63,537 bases of DNA from Candidatus Fermentibacter sp. (GTDB lineage: Bacteria > Fermentibacterota > Fermentibacteria > Fermentibacterales > Fermentibacteraceae): contig JAUCPW010000050.1 in assembly GCA_030373045.1 (NCBI GenBank), positions 1 through 63,537 of the forward strand. The letters run 5' to 3'. Below the pieces are notes generated by a model. The model searched no databases, had not been told where the DNA came from, and saw only the letters and a program-made list of their open reading frames with translations. A program made the position numbers and the translations under genes. Of the stretch, positions 33,573 to 41,643 are shown in pieces. The first letter of the stretch is position 1; each line of letters opens with the position of its first letter.

Positions 33573-34633
33573 TGGACCGCGATTCCGTGGATCATTCCGG
33601 CGGTTTCTCGTGCCCCGTGCCGCTCTCGCGCCATGCGGTGGTCACCATGGCCCACGGCGGCGGCGGCACCATCATGAAGAGGCTGGTCGACGGATTCGTC
33701 GAAGCCTTCGGAGGCCCCGCCCCCGGAGACAGGCACGACGGAGCGGTGCTCGAGCTGAACGGAGGCCGGATAGCCTTCACCACGGACAGCTATGTCATCG
33801 ACCCCATCTTCTTCCCGGGCGGAGACATCGGATCGCTGGCAGTCCACGGCACGGTCAACGACCTGGCGGTCTGCGGAGCCAGACCGCTCTGGCTGAGCGC
33901 AGGCCTGATTCTCGGCGAGGGCTTCCCCCTAGACAGCCTGAAGCGTGTGGTGGAGTCGATGGCGGATGCGGCCCGCAGGTGCGGGGTGAGTTTCGTGACC
34001 GGCGATACCAAGGTCGTGGGACATCCCGGTTGTGACGGCATCTACGTCAACACCGCCGGCATCGGGGCCGTGCCTCCCGGAGTGGACGTGCGCCCCGCGA
34101 ACGTGCGGCCCGGCGACGGCATCGTGGTCAGCGGCGACATCGGCAGGCACGGGATGGCCATCATGTGCGCGAGGGAGGGCATCGGCCTGGAGACGGACAT
34201 AGTGAGCGACTCGGCCCCGATTCACGGAATGGTCGGGAGTATCCTCGAATCCGGCATCCCCGTCCGGTGCATGAGGGACCTGACGAGGGGAGGCCTCGCT
34301 GCCGCTCTTTCGGAGATCGCATCCGATTCTGCCACGGATTTCGTCATCGAGGAGTCCTCCGTGCCGGTGAACGGGCAGGTGCGCGCCGCGTGCGAGCTGC
34401 TCGGCTTCGATCCTCTGCACGTAGCGAACGAGGGGCGCTTCGTGACGTTCGTTCCGGGAGGCATGGCCGCTGATCTGGTGCGGCTCATGGCCTCCTTCGA
34501 CCCCGAAAGCACGCCTGCATGCATCGGAACGGTCGCCGGGGAGGGGACGGGCGCTGTCACGTTGAGGAGTTCCCTGGGAACAAGGAGGCCGATGTCGGTG
34601 TTGAGTGGTGAGCAGCTTCCGCGGATTTGTTGA
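33572..34633 (+). CDS. hypE: Hydrogenase cyanide-ligand synthesis protein HypE
   Basis: 353 aa from the ATG at 33572. An AIR-synthase-like (PurM) fold with AHGGGGTIMKRLV, the nucleotide-binding FTTDSYVIDP segment and RDLTRGGLAAALSEIA. It ends in the hallmark PRIC, whose terminal Cys carries thiocarbamate converted to thiocyanate. It receives carbamoyl from HypF, which is present here only as a C-terminal half (42829-43992). Confidence 0.95.
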   Translation: MDRDSVDHSGGFSCPVPLSRHAVVTMAHGGGGTIMKRLVDGFVEAFGGPAPGDRHDGAVLELNGGRIAFTTDSYVIDPIFFPGGDIGSLAVHGTVNDLAVCGARPLWLSAGLILGEGFPLDSLKRVVESMADAARRCGVSFVTGDTKVVGHPGCDGIYVNTAGIGAVPPGVDVRPANVRPGDGIVVSGDIGRHGMAIMCAREGIGLETDIVSDSAPIHGMVGSILESGIPVRCMRDLTRGGLAAALSEIASDSATDFVIEESSVPVNGQVRAACELLGFDPLHVANEGRFVTFVPGGMAADLVRLMASFDPESTPACIGTVAGEGTGAVTLRSSLGTRRPMSVLSGEQLPRIC

Positions 34634-34826
34634 AAAACTGCACAGGGAGGGCACTTTTGCATCGGGTGACAGCGGGTCGGCCCCCATTCGAAAAAATTCG
34701 AACGTTCAGGAAACGCCACACGCTATTGGGTCCGCGCGAGCGAGGCCTTATCTTACATCATGTCCCGAACGCGCCTTCCATCGTGATGGAAGGCATTCTC
34801 ATCACCCGATACAGGAGGTTTCACAA
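34634..34826 (+). promoter_or_regulatory. Leader region of the roadblock-MglA operon
   Basis: This 193-bp gap holds two TTCGAA palindromes 4 bp apart (34687-34692 and 34697-34702), a possible operator. A -10-like TATCTT lies at 34747-34752 in the context GGCCTTATCTTAC, with a weak TTGGGT at 34726. A perfect 9-bp hairpin GCCTTCCAT-CGTG-ATGGAAGGC (34771-34792) follows, and then AGGAGG before the GTG start at 34827. The hairpin lies in the probable 5' UTR and could attenuate or protect the transcript. Confidence 0.45.
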
Positions 34827-35183
34827 GTGAGCGACACTTCCCGGATCCTCAAGGAACTCGTCGACGTCCAGGGCATCAATGTAGCCGTCTGCGTGGGTCG
34901 CGACGGCTTCGTCATCGATGCCGCCTCCACCGGGAACGCTGATGCCGATGCCATCGGCGCGATGGTCTCCACGGGAATGGGCTCCGCCGAGAGCGTCGGC
35001 CGCGAGCTTGGCGTCGGCGAGATGGCCCAGGCCATGATGGAGTACGAGAAGGGCATAGTCGTCCTTTCCGCCCTCGGAACCGACGCTCTGCTCGCAGTCG
35101 TCGCATCGAGCGACGCCAACCTGGGCAACGTGCGTCTCCAGGTTAAGCGCCGCACGGCGGACCTGGTCAAGAGCCTGAGCTAG
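34827..35183 (+). CDS. Roadblock/LC7 domain protein
   Basis: 118 aa with a GTG start at 34827 behind AGGAGG. The whole protein is one roadblock/LC7 fold: SRILKELVDVQGINVAVCVGRDGFVID at the N-terminus and an alternating helix/strand pattern to LGNVRLQVKRRTADLVKSL. In MglB-type systems such proteins act as GTPase-activating partners or scaffolds for Ras-like GTPases. An MglA-like GTPase lies two genes downstream, so a partnership is likely. Confidence 0.85.
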   Translation: MSDTSRILKELVDVQGINVAVCVGRDGFVIDAASTGNADADAIGAMVSTGMGSAESVGRELGVGEMAQAMMEYEKGIVVLSALGTDALLAVVASSDANLGNVRLQVKRRTADLVKSLS

Positions 35184-35250
35184 ACGGCTCCCCGGCCCTG
35201 ACAATCGCCGGTCCAGACGATCCGCTCTTTCGAAGGGAGTCCGGATAGCG

Positions 35251-35760
35251 ATGAAAAGCGATCAGACGAGCCAGAGCAGCGCTATACATCGCGAGTTGTC
35301 GGAGATGGTTGGCGCGACCGGGGCCCTCATAAGCCTGCTCATTTCCAGAGAAGGCGTCTGTCTGAGCCAGGCCGGCGAGCTGACGTCGCTGAACACGACC
35401 GCGCTCGCCGCCCTGGTCGCAGGCATGTTCGCGGCCACCAAGGAAGTGGCCACCATCGTGGGCGAGAACCAGTTCTCGATCCTTCTCCAGCAGGGTGACA
35501 GGCGGCATATCCACATCTCCCTGGTGGGGAAGAGGTCGATGATGGTCATCGTCTTCGAGGACTACACCAGGATAGGGAAGGTCCGGATAGAGGCCAAGAA
35601 GGCAGGCGAGGCCATATCCAGGATCCTCGAGATGCCGGTCGAGAAGACACCCGACGAGGAAGGCGAGATCTACCTGCCCCGCTTCAAGGAGTACGCGCTC
35701 AACCTGGTGGACAGGATCTTCCGGGTAGACGAAGAGGACGATGGCGCACATCAGCTCTGA
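35251..35760 (+). CDS. Second roadblock/LC7-like protein
   Basis: 169 aa. Residues about 12-130 fit a roadblock fold (ELSEMVGATGALISLLISREGVCLSQAGEL ... NTTALAALVAGMFAATKEVA). A charged C-terminal tail (about 135-169) is unusual. The gene overlaps the MglA-like gene by 20 bp, so the two are translationally coupled and probably form a complex. Confidence 0.78.
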   Translation: MKSDQTSQSSAIHRELSEMVGATGALISLLISREGVCLSQAGELTSLNTTALAALVAGMFAATKEVATIVGENQFSILLQQGDRRHIHISLVGKRSMMVIVFEDYTRIGKVRIEAKKAGEAISRILEMPVEKTPDEEGEIYLPRFKEYALNLVDRIFRVDEEDDGAHQL

Positions 35761-36325
35761 GAACCAGCAGATAGTCTTCAAGCTCGTCTATTTCGGACCG
35801 GGCATGAGCGGCAAGACCACCAATCTCCACTGGATCCACGCCCAGCTCGCCGAGAAGTACCGGGGCGAACTGCTCGTGCTCGACACAGAGAAGGAACGGA
35901 CGCTCTTCTTCGATTTCTTCCCCGTGTCGCTCGGAAGGGTCGAGAACTACGCGATCAAGTTCCACCTCTACACCATCCCGGGGCAGATACACTACGAGGC
36001 CAGCCGCCGACTGATCCTCGAAGGCGCCGATGGAGTGGCCTTCATAGCCGATTCGCGCATGGGCCATCTCGAGAAGAACATCCAGAGCTACAGGATGATG
36101 ATCGACAACATGATCGATCTGCGGATCCCGGTCGATGACTTCCCGGTGGTGCTCCAGTACAACAAGCGCGACCTGGAACCCCTGATCGAGCTGGGCAGCA
36201 TCGAGAGGGAGCTGGGTCTCTCCCCGGGCATCCCTGCGATAGAGGCCGTGGCGAGCGAGGGCAGGGGGGTAATGCAGACCCTCCGGCTGCTGAGCATGGA
36301 AGTCATCAGGAAGTTCCAGCTCTAG
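35741..36325 (+). CDS. MglA-like small Ras-type GTPase
   Basis: 194 aa. P-loop GPGMSGKTTN (19-28), the LFFDFFP effector-region motif typical of MglA-type GTPases, G3-like YTIPGQ and G4 NKRD. MglA acts as a polarity or switch GTPase in Myxococcus; homologues elsewhere are poorly known. Partnership with the two roadblock proteins is inferred from adjacency. The location upstream of [NiFe] hydrogenase genes is unusual. Confidence 0.92.
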   Translation: MAHISSENQQIVFKLVYFGPGMSGKTTNLHWIHAQLAEKYRGELLVLDTEKERTLFFDFFPVSLGRVENYAIKFHLYTIPGQIHYEASRRLILEGADGVAFIADSRMGHLEKNIQSYRMMIDNMIDLRIPVDDFPVVLQYNKRDLEPLIELGSIERELGLSPGIPAIEAVASEGRGVMQTLRLLSMEVIRKFQL

Positions 36326-36374
36326 GCGGGAAAGAAGCGACGGCGCCCCTGCGCCGCATGAGTTTGGAAATGGA

Positions 36375-37073
36375 ATGGCTCTCAAAGGCACACTGAGCGA
36401 TCTCGGCCTCGTCACCCTGCTCCAGTTCCCCAACTCGAGCAGGAGATCGGGGCTTCTCTCGATCACTGTCGACAACGATCAGGCGAACCTCTATTACGTC
36501 GACGGAAACCTCGTGCACGCCACCCTCGGCGACCTGACGGGGCAGCAGGTCCTCGTCGAGATGGTCGACTGGAAGGACGGCACCTTCACATTCGAGACCG
36601 GCGTGCCGTCCCCCGAGGTGACCATCAAGAAGGACCTCCACAGGCTCATCATGTGGGCCCTGAAGGAGCGGGACGAGATCAAGAAGGCTCAGGCCGAGGC
36701 CGAACAGAACGCCCTCCAGCACCCCGACGGCCACATCTACGAGCAGCCCCTGCGCGACTTCGTCGCTTCGTCGCCGAGCCACGTCTGGGCGAGCATCATC
36801 GATTCGACAGGGGTGATCATCGCCAGGTCCGACCTGCCGAGCGACCTCTCCGAGATCGCCCCGGTGATCGTGAAGAGCGTGTCGGCCTTTGTGAACTCGT
36901 ATCCCGGCGGGGCGCCCGACAGGGTGATCATCGAGGACGGCTCGAGGACTCTCGGGCTCATGTCGGTGGACAAGAAGCTGGTTCTGCTGACCGTCGTGAA
37001 GCCCGACACCAAGATCGGCCTGATGTGCATCGCCCTCGGCCGCCTTCTGGACAACGTCCGCAAGAAGGAGTGA
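36375..37073 (+). CDS. DUF4388 domain plus roadblock-like domain protein
   Basis: 232 aa. Residues about 1-105 are DUF4388 (MALKGTLSDLGLVTLLQFPNS ... SGLLSITVDNDQANLYYVDGNLVHATLGDLTGQ), often linked to signalling and gliding. Residues about 130-230 look like another roadblock domain (VWASIIDSTGVIIARSDL ... LMCIALGRLLDNV). It may be an adaptor between the GTPase module and a target. It ends 7 bp before the next gene. Confidence 0.8.
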   Translation: MALKGTLSDLGLVTLLQFPNSSRRSGLLSITVDNDQANLYYVDGNLVHATLGDLTGQQVLVEMVDWKDGTFTFETGVPSPEVTIKKDLHRLIMWALKERDEIKKAQAEAEQNALQHPDGHIYEQPLRDFVASSPSHVWASIIDSTGVIIARSDLPSDLSEIAPVIVKSVSAFVNSYPGGAPDRVIIEDGSRTLGLMSVDKKLVLLTVVKPDTKIGLMCIALGRLLDNVRKKE

Positions 37074-37080
37074 TGGCGGA

Positions 37081-38742
37081 ATGGCGGAGGATCCCGAGCC
37101 GTCCCCGATCCCCTTCGACGAGTTCCTCCGGGTGTGCACGGATTCCGGCCTGATCACGGAGGACATGTCCAGGCGCATACACGGTTTCGCCCGCGCCATG
37201 GGAGGAGTGGGTTCGGTACCCCGGATGTCCGGCGCCGATTCGGAAAGGCTGCAGAGCTTCGAGAACATCCTCTCGTTCGACTATCCCGACAACATGACCT
37301 TCGACAGCTACATCACCACCGAGGAGAACTACTACACCTGCGAGATCCTCCGCACGATGGCGTTCATCCCGAGGATCTGGAAGGCCATCGCACCCGTGTT
37401 CATCCATGCCCCCACAGGGCAGGGCAAGACCCATCTGCTGGCCGCCACGCGCAACGCCACGTCCCGGAAGGCTCTTCTCATCAACACCCTGGACCTCGAG
37501 ACGGAATTCCAGCACGCCCTGAGCGCCGGCAGGGAGCGCGAACTCCGCGACTGGATGATCCAGCACGACCTGATACTCATCGACGACATCCAGTTCACAC
37601 GCGGCAACAGGAGCTTCGAGAAGTTCGTCATATCGGTGATGAACCGGATGCCGAGGGAGACCCACGGCATAGTCATCTCTTCCGACGTCGAACCATCCAT
37701 GCTCACCGGGATGGACGCATCGCTCCTGTCGCGGCTGATGTCCGGGATCACCATCAAGCTCGAGATCGTGAGCAAGAAGGGGCGCCGGGAGATCCTGGAG
37801 CAGTTCTTCAAGTACACGGGCATGAACCTCTCGGACGACGTGGTAGACTACCTGGCCGACACCTTCACGACGAACGTCAGGCAGCTCAAGGCCGCGGCAA
37901 GGATGGTCCTCGCGAGGGTGCTCGGTACCGGCAGCGCCATGACCGTGGAGTCCACCAGGGCGCTCCTCGGCTTCATGACGGAGAGGATCGGCGCCGAACT
38001 GCCCGAACTCGACGAGGATCTTCCCATGGCTCCGGGAGGGAGGACCGAGTACATCGTCGTGGAGGTGGAGGAGGAGCCCGAACGCAGAAACACCGGATCG
38101 GGCCTGGAACCCTTCGTCATCGAACCGGTGAACGGCGCCGCCTCGTCCCGCAGGCAGCAGACAGCAGGCTCGAGCGATACCCCGCCCAAATCCGTGGCAA
38201 GGAGAGCCAGGGTGCAGCCCGTCCGGCCGGTCGAGCCGCCTCCTGCTCCCGCGGCAACGGAAGATGCGGATGAGGAATCCGGGCATACCGAAGAGGATTT
38301 CCCCGTCCCGATGGCGGTGTCGAAGGAGAAACCGCATGCTCCGGCCGTGGAGAAGCATGTGGAGCAGCCTTCGCCCGCCAGGCCGGCCGGGAGTGCGCAA
38401 CCTGCACCCCCTGCACTGAAGCCTGCCCCGTCCGGAAGAACTGCAGCGCCCGCGGGAACGCCTGCGGAAGCTGCCATCGCGCAGCAGCAGGCGCCCGCCC
38501 CGGACGATGCGCTCGAGCCGCCGCGCTCGGGGCGCAGATCGGCGAGGAGATTCAAGGAGATGCTCGAGTCCGCGGACACCGTGGAGAAGCAGACCGAAGC
38601 CCTCCGCCTGGCCGTGGGCGAGAGGATCAGGCAGCTCATGGAGTCCGGAGCGAACGATATCGACATAGGCAAGCTCCAGGTCACGCTCAAGTTCCTCGAG
38701 AAGGGCGACCTGGAGTCGGCGATGCTCTCGCTCAAGGCGTGA
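37081..38742 (+). CDS. DnaA-like AAA+ ATPase lacking the DNA-binding domain
   Basis: 553 aa. The N-terminal helical region is about 1-70. The AAA+ core resembles DnaA domain III: Walker A APTGQGKTH (near 110-118), Walker B LILIDDIQF (near 164-172), an Arg-finger region SRLMSGI and sensor-2-like NVRQLKAAARM. Domain IV (the helix-turn-helix that reads DnaA boxes) is absent. A Pro/Ala/Glu-rich linker (about 325-480) leads to a short C-terminal helical domain (RRFKEMLESADTVEKQ ... LKFLEKGDLESAMLSL). So it is an ATPase without visible DNA recognition, perhaps a scaffold or protein remodeller. The link to roadblock/GTPase genes and hydrogenase is inferred from position. Confidence 0.85.
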   Translation: MAEDPEPSPIPFDEFLRVCTDSGLITEDMSRRIHGFARAMGGVGSVPRMSGADSERLQSFENILSFDYPDNMTFDSYITTEENYYTCEILRTMAFIPRIWKAIAPVFIHAPTGQGKTHLLAATRNATSRKALLINTLDLETEFQHALSAGRERELRDWMIQHDLILIDDIQFTRGNRSFEKFVISVMNRMPRETHGIVISSDVEPSMLTGMDASLLSRLMSGITIKLEIVSKKGRREILEQFFKYTGMNLSDDVVDYLADTFTTNVRQLKAAARMVLARVLGTGSAMTVESTRALLGFMTERIGAELPELDEDLPMAPGGRTEYIVVEVEEEPERRNTGSGLEPFVIEPVNGAASSRRQQTAGSSDTPPKSVARRARVQPVRPVEPPPAPAATEDADEESGHTEEDFPVPMAVSKEKPHAPAVEKHVEQPSPARPAGSAQPAPPALKPAPSGRTAAPAGTPAEAAIAQQQAPAPDDALEPPRSGRRSARRFKEMLESADTVEKQTEALRLAVGERIRQLMESGANDIDIGKLQVTLKFLEKGDLESAMLSLKA

Positions 38743-38784
38743 CGATGAAGGTACGGGGTCGAGTCGAGGGAGGAAGGAGATATT

Positions 38785-39291
38785 GTGCACGCAGTCGCGG
38801 ATGCAGATCTCTCCCGTTTCCACGGAGTCGCCTATCTTCTGGGAGCGCTGGCGCACGCATCGGAGCTGAACCTCGGCAAGAGCAGCCTCTCCATCTGCAT
38901 GCTCGCCGGGAAGAAGTTCGGCAGGGAGGCGGTCGAAGGCACACGACAGACCGATGACCTGACCGAAGCGGTCACCCTTCTGGGCGAGGCCCTCGCGAAG
39001 CGGGGCATCGTCTGGCACTTCGAACCCTTCGCCGGCGAGTCCGCGACGCCCATCGAGGACCGCGACGGCAAGAAGGTGATGAGACTCTCCTTCGGGACCT
39101 GCATGGTCCGCAATGCCCTCTTCAGGTACGCCCACGAACAGAAACAGTCCCTCTGCTACATGGCCCACGGCGTCTTCGCCGGGGCGATGGAGAAGATCAT
39201 GCCCGGCAGGACGGTGCATCTCGAGATTCTCCACGCCGGACCCAACGGCTGTCTCAAGGAGATGATCGTGGAGGAGGGTGGTCAGGAATGA
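38785..39291 (+). CDS. Small three-cysteine V4R/MetOD1-like domain protein
   Basis: 168 aa with a GTG start at 38785. The C-terminal part has conserved cysteines Cys106 (FGTCMVRNA), Cys124 (QSLCYMAHGV) and Cys156 (AGPNGCLKEM). The same pattern with identical 18-residue first spacing occurs in the ferredoxin-fusion protein at 41640 (Cys182, Cys200, Cys230). This resembles V4R or methanogen-output-domain folds, but the assignment is tentative. It overlaps the hydrogenase small-subunit start by 4 bp, so it is probably an accessory of that enzyme. Confidence 0.7.
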   Translation: MHAVADADLSRFHGVAYLLGALAHASELNLGKSSLSICMLAGKKFGREAVEGTRQTDDLTEAVTLLGEALAKRGIVWHFEPFAGESATPIEDRDGKKVMRLSFGTCMVRNALFRYAHEQKQSLCYMAHGVFAGAMEKIMPGRTVHLEILHAGPNGCLKEMIVEEGGQE

Positions 39292-40208
39292 AGGCGAGGG
39301 TGTCTACGGAGTGGCTCTCGGGCTGCTCGGGCTGCCATGTCGCCATAGTGGATCTCCACGAGAAGCTGCTCAACCTGGTCGACGACGTCGAGTTCGTGAG
39401 GGTCCCCGTGCTGATGGACGAGAAGGGCTATCCGAAGGCCGACGTCGGGATAGTCGAAGGGGCCGTCAGGAGCGAGCACGACAGGCATGCGCTCGAGAAG
39501 ATGCGCGAGAGCTGCGGAAAGCTGCTGGCCTTCGGAACCTGTGCGGCATACGGCGGCCCGTCCGGGATCGGATGGCTGTACGGACGCGACGCCATCCTGG
39601 CCAAGGCCTACGGCGGGAACGTCTCCGACGCAAAGGGATCGAGGGTTCCCGGCGGGGCGTCGAAGCTCGAGGAGAGCGTGATCCCGATCGACGAAGTGGT
39701 GAAGATCGACCGGTATCTGCCGGGCTGTCCGCCTCACCCCTACTTCATCGCGATAGCGATACGCGACCTGCTCGGGGTCGAGAGCATCCCTCTGAGCCCC
39801 ATGACGGTCTGCTCCGAATGCGGCCGCAGGATGAAGAAGACGGAGGGAGCGAAGCTCTCGAAGGGCGAGGTGTCGGCCAACGATCCGGAGACCTGCTTCC
39901 TCAGCCAGGGTGTGGTCTGCCTGGGCAGCGTCACGCTCGACAGGTGCAAGGCCCAGTGTCCCAACAAGGGCGTGGCCTGCGCGGGATGCGCCGGGCCCTC
40001 GGTGGACCTCATCCGTGAGCCGCACCTCGACATCAGGAGCATGGTCGCGAAGAGGATGGCCATGCTGACGGGCATCCCCGAACAGGAGATCAGGGACTAC
40101 ATCCAGGGCGAAGCCAAGACGTTCTACTCCTATGCGCTGTCATCCCCGGTGATGTACGGGAAGCCCACCGTCGAGCTGCGGGAGTGGGCGGCGGAGGCCG
40201 CGAAATGA
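39288..40208 (+). CDS. [NiFe] hydrogenase small subunit (group 3, MvhG-like)
   Basis: 306 aa, close to MvhG length. The proximal [4Fe-4S] ligands are Cys13 and Cys16 (SGCSGCHVAIVDLHEKLL), with later FGTCAAYGG and PGCPPHP. A Cys-rich C-terminal half (CSECG, C-LGS-C, C-N-GVACAGCAG) supplies further clusters. No Tat signal is present, which fits a cytoplasmic group 3 enzyme. It is related to F420-non-reducing or heterodisulfide-linked hydrogenases; the electron partner may be the ferredoxin at 41640. Overlap with the previous gene supports co-translation. Confidence 0.92.
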   Translation: MKARVSTEWLSGCSGCHVAIVDLHEKLLNLVDDVEFVRVPVLMDEKGYPKADVGIVEGAVRSEHDRHALEKMRESCGKLLAFGTCAAYGGPSGIGWLYGRDAILAKAYGGNVSDAKGSRVPGGASKLEESVIPIDEVVKIDRYLPGCPPHPYFIAIAIRDLLGVESIPLSPMTVCSECGRRMKKTEGAKLSKGEVSANDPETCFLSQGVVCLGSVTLDRCKAQCPNKGVACAGCAGPSVDLIREPHLDIRSMVAKRMAMLTGIPEQEIRDYIQGEAKTFYSYALSSPVMYGKPTVELREWAAEAAK

Positions 40209-40242
40209 GACCACCGACACCCGTCACATGGGAGACTGAGAT

Positions 40243-41643
40243 ATGAAGAAGATAGTGGTCGATCCGGTCACGAGGATCGAGGGGCATGCCCGCATCGTCC
40301 TCGATACGGACGACGCGGGCCGCGTGGTCAGGGGCCATCTGCAGGTCCTCGAGATAAGGGGTTTCGAGAAGCTCCTCGAGGGCATGGAGCTCTTCAAGAT
40401 GCCCCTGATCACGGGCAGGATCTGCGGGGTCTGCCCCGCCGCGCACCATATCGCGTCCGTGAATGCGATCGAGACCGGACTCGGGGCGAAGATCCCCAGG
40501 GATGCCGAACTGCTGCGCGAACTGATGTACATGGGCCACATCCTGCACTCCCACGCCCTCAGCACTTTCGTGCTCACGGGGCCGGACGTGCTGGGCGGCA
40601 TAGGTGCGAAGCCGGAGCAGCGGAACGTGTTCGCCCTCCTCAAGCTCGAACCGGAAGCCATAAGGAAGGTCCTCCGACTCAGGAGCATCGGCCAGAAGAC
40701 CGTCGAGATCGTCGGCGGCAGGGGGGTGCACCCCGTGACCTCCATCCCCGGGGGGCTGGCCAGCAGACCGTCGAAGGAGGAGCTCGCCTCGATAGCGGCA
40801 TGGGGCGGCGAAGCCTTGGGCATCATCGAGGAGCTGACCCCTCTCTTCATGGCCAGGCTGGCGGATCTCGACGAACTGCGCGGGCCTGCGGTGCTCGACT
40901 TCCTGCCGGCGGCTCTCAGCAACGGCGGGAAGGTGGCGTACTGGAACGCACCGTGCGTCGTGAGGAACCGCGACGGCAGCCAGGAGAGGTCCTTCACCGC
41001 CCGTGAATACGCCGACAACCTGGTCGAACACGTTCTGGACGACTCCTACATGAAGTCGATCACCCTCGGCGGGAACCCGGAGAAGAACCTCTTCGTGGGC
41101 CCCCTGGCGAGGATGCTGGTCAACGACGGCTTCTCGACCCCGAAGGCCACCGCGCTCCTGGGCGCATTCCGGAGCAGGCCCCGGAACTCCACCCTCGACA
41201 ACCTCGAGGCCCGCCTCGTGGAGTCCGTGCATACCGCCGAGAGGATGGCCGCGATAGCCGGGAGCGAGCTGGGCGACGGCCCGATCCGCATCGAGCTGCA
41301 CCCCGGCCCGGGCAGATACATCGGCATGGTGGAGGCGCCGAGGGGCATCCTGATACACGACTACACGGCCGACGACGCGGGGAGGATCTCCGCCGCGAAC
41401 CTGATAGTCGCCACGCAGGGCAACTACGACGCCATCGACAAGTCGATCACCGGGATGGCGGAGCACCTCATCGGCGGGAAGGACGACGAGAAGCTGATGA
41501 ACGGGGTCGAATTCGCCCTCCGGTGCTACGATCCCTGCCTGGCCTGCGCGACCCATGCCGCCGGGAGGATGCCCCTCGAGATCGAGATAAGGCATCGCGG
41601 CAGGCTCGTCCGCAGCGTGACCCGGAGGGAGGAGCGGGCATGA
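40243..41643 (+). CDS. [NiFe] hydrogenase large subunit (group 3, MvhA-like)
   Basis: 466 aa. The N-terminal L1 motif RICGVCPAAHH (Cys61, Cys64) and C-terminal L2 motif DPCLACATH (Cys432, Cys435) provide the four nickel-iron ligands. VDPVTRIEGHARI is the typical start. A 28-residue tail follows His438; such tails are cleaved by a maturation protease, and one is encoded at 42359. The enzyme oxidises or evolves H2 in the cytoplasm. A 34-bp gap separates it from the small-subunit gene. Its stop overlaps the ATG of the next gene. Confidence 0.94.
   Translation: MKKIVVDPVTRIEGHARIVLDTDDAGRVVRGHLQVLEIRGFEKLLEGMELFKMPLITGRICGVCPAAHHIASVNAIETGLGAKIPRDAELLRELMYMGHILHSHALSTFVLTGPDVLGGIGAKPEQRNVFALLKLEPEAIRKVLRLRSIGQKTVEIVGGRGVHPVTSIPGGLASRPSKEELASIAAWGGEALGIIEELTPLFMARLADLDELRGPAVLDFLPAALSNGGKVAYWNAPCVVRNRDGSQERSFTAREYADNLVEHVLDDSYMKSITLGGNPEKNLFVGPLARMLVNDGFSTPKATALLGAFRSRPRNSTLDNLEARLVESVHTAERMAAIAGSELGDGPIRIELHPGPGRYIGMVEAPRGILIHDYTADDAGRISAANLIVATQGNYDAIDKSITGMAEHLIGGKDDEKLMNGVEFALRCYDPCLACATHAAGRMPLEIEIRHRGRLVRSVTRREERA

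Noticed and set aside
34771-34792. Hairpin as terminator of hypE
   Set aside because: No T-run follows and it lies downstream of a possible promoter, close to the roadblock start; a leader structure is more likely.
37081-38742. Chromosome replication initiator DnaA and a nearby origin
   Set aside because: The protein lacks the DNA-binding domain, no cluster of DnaA boxes was seen, and dnaN, recF or gyrB are not adjacent.
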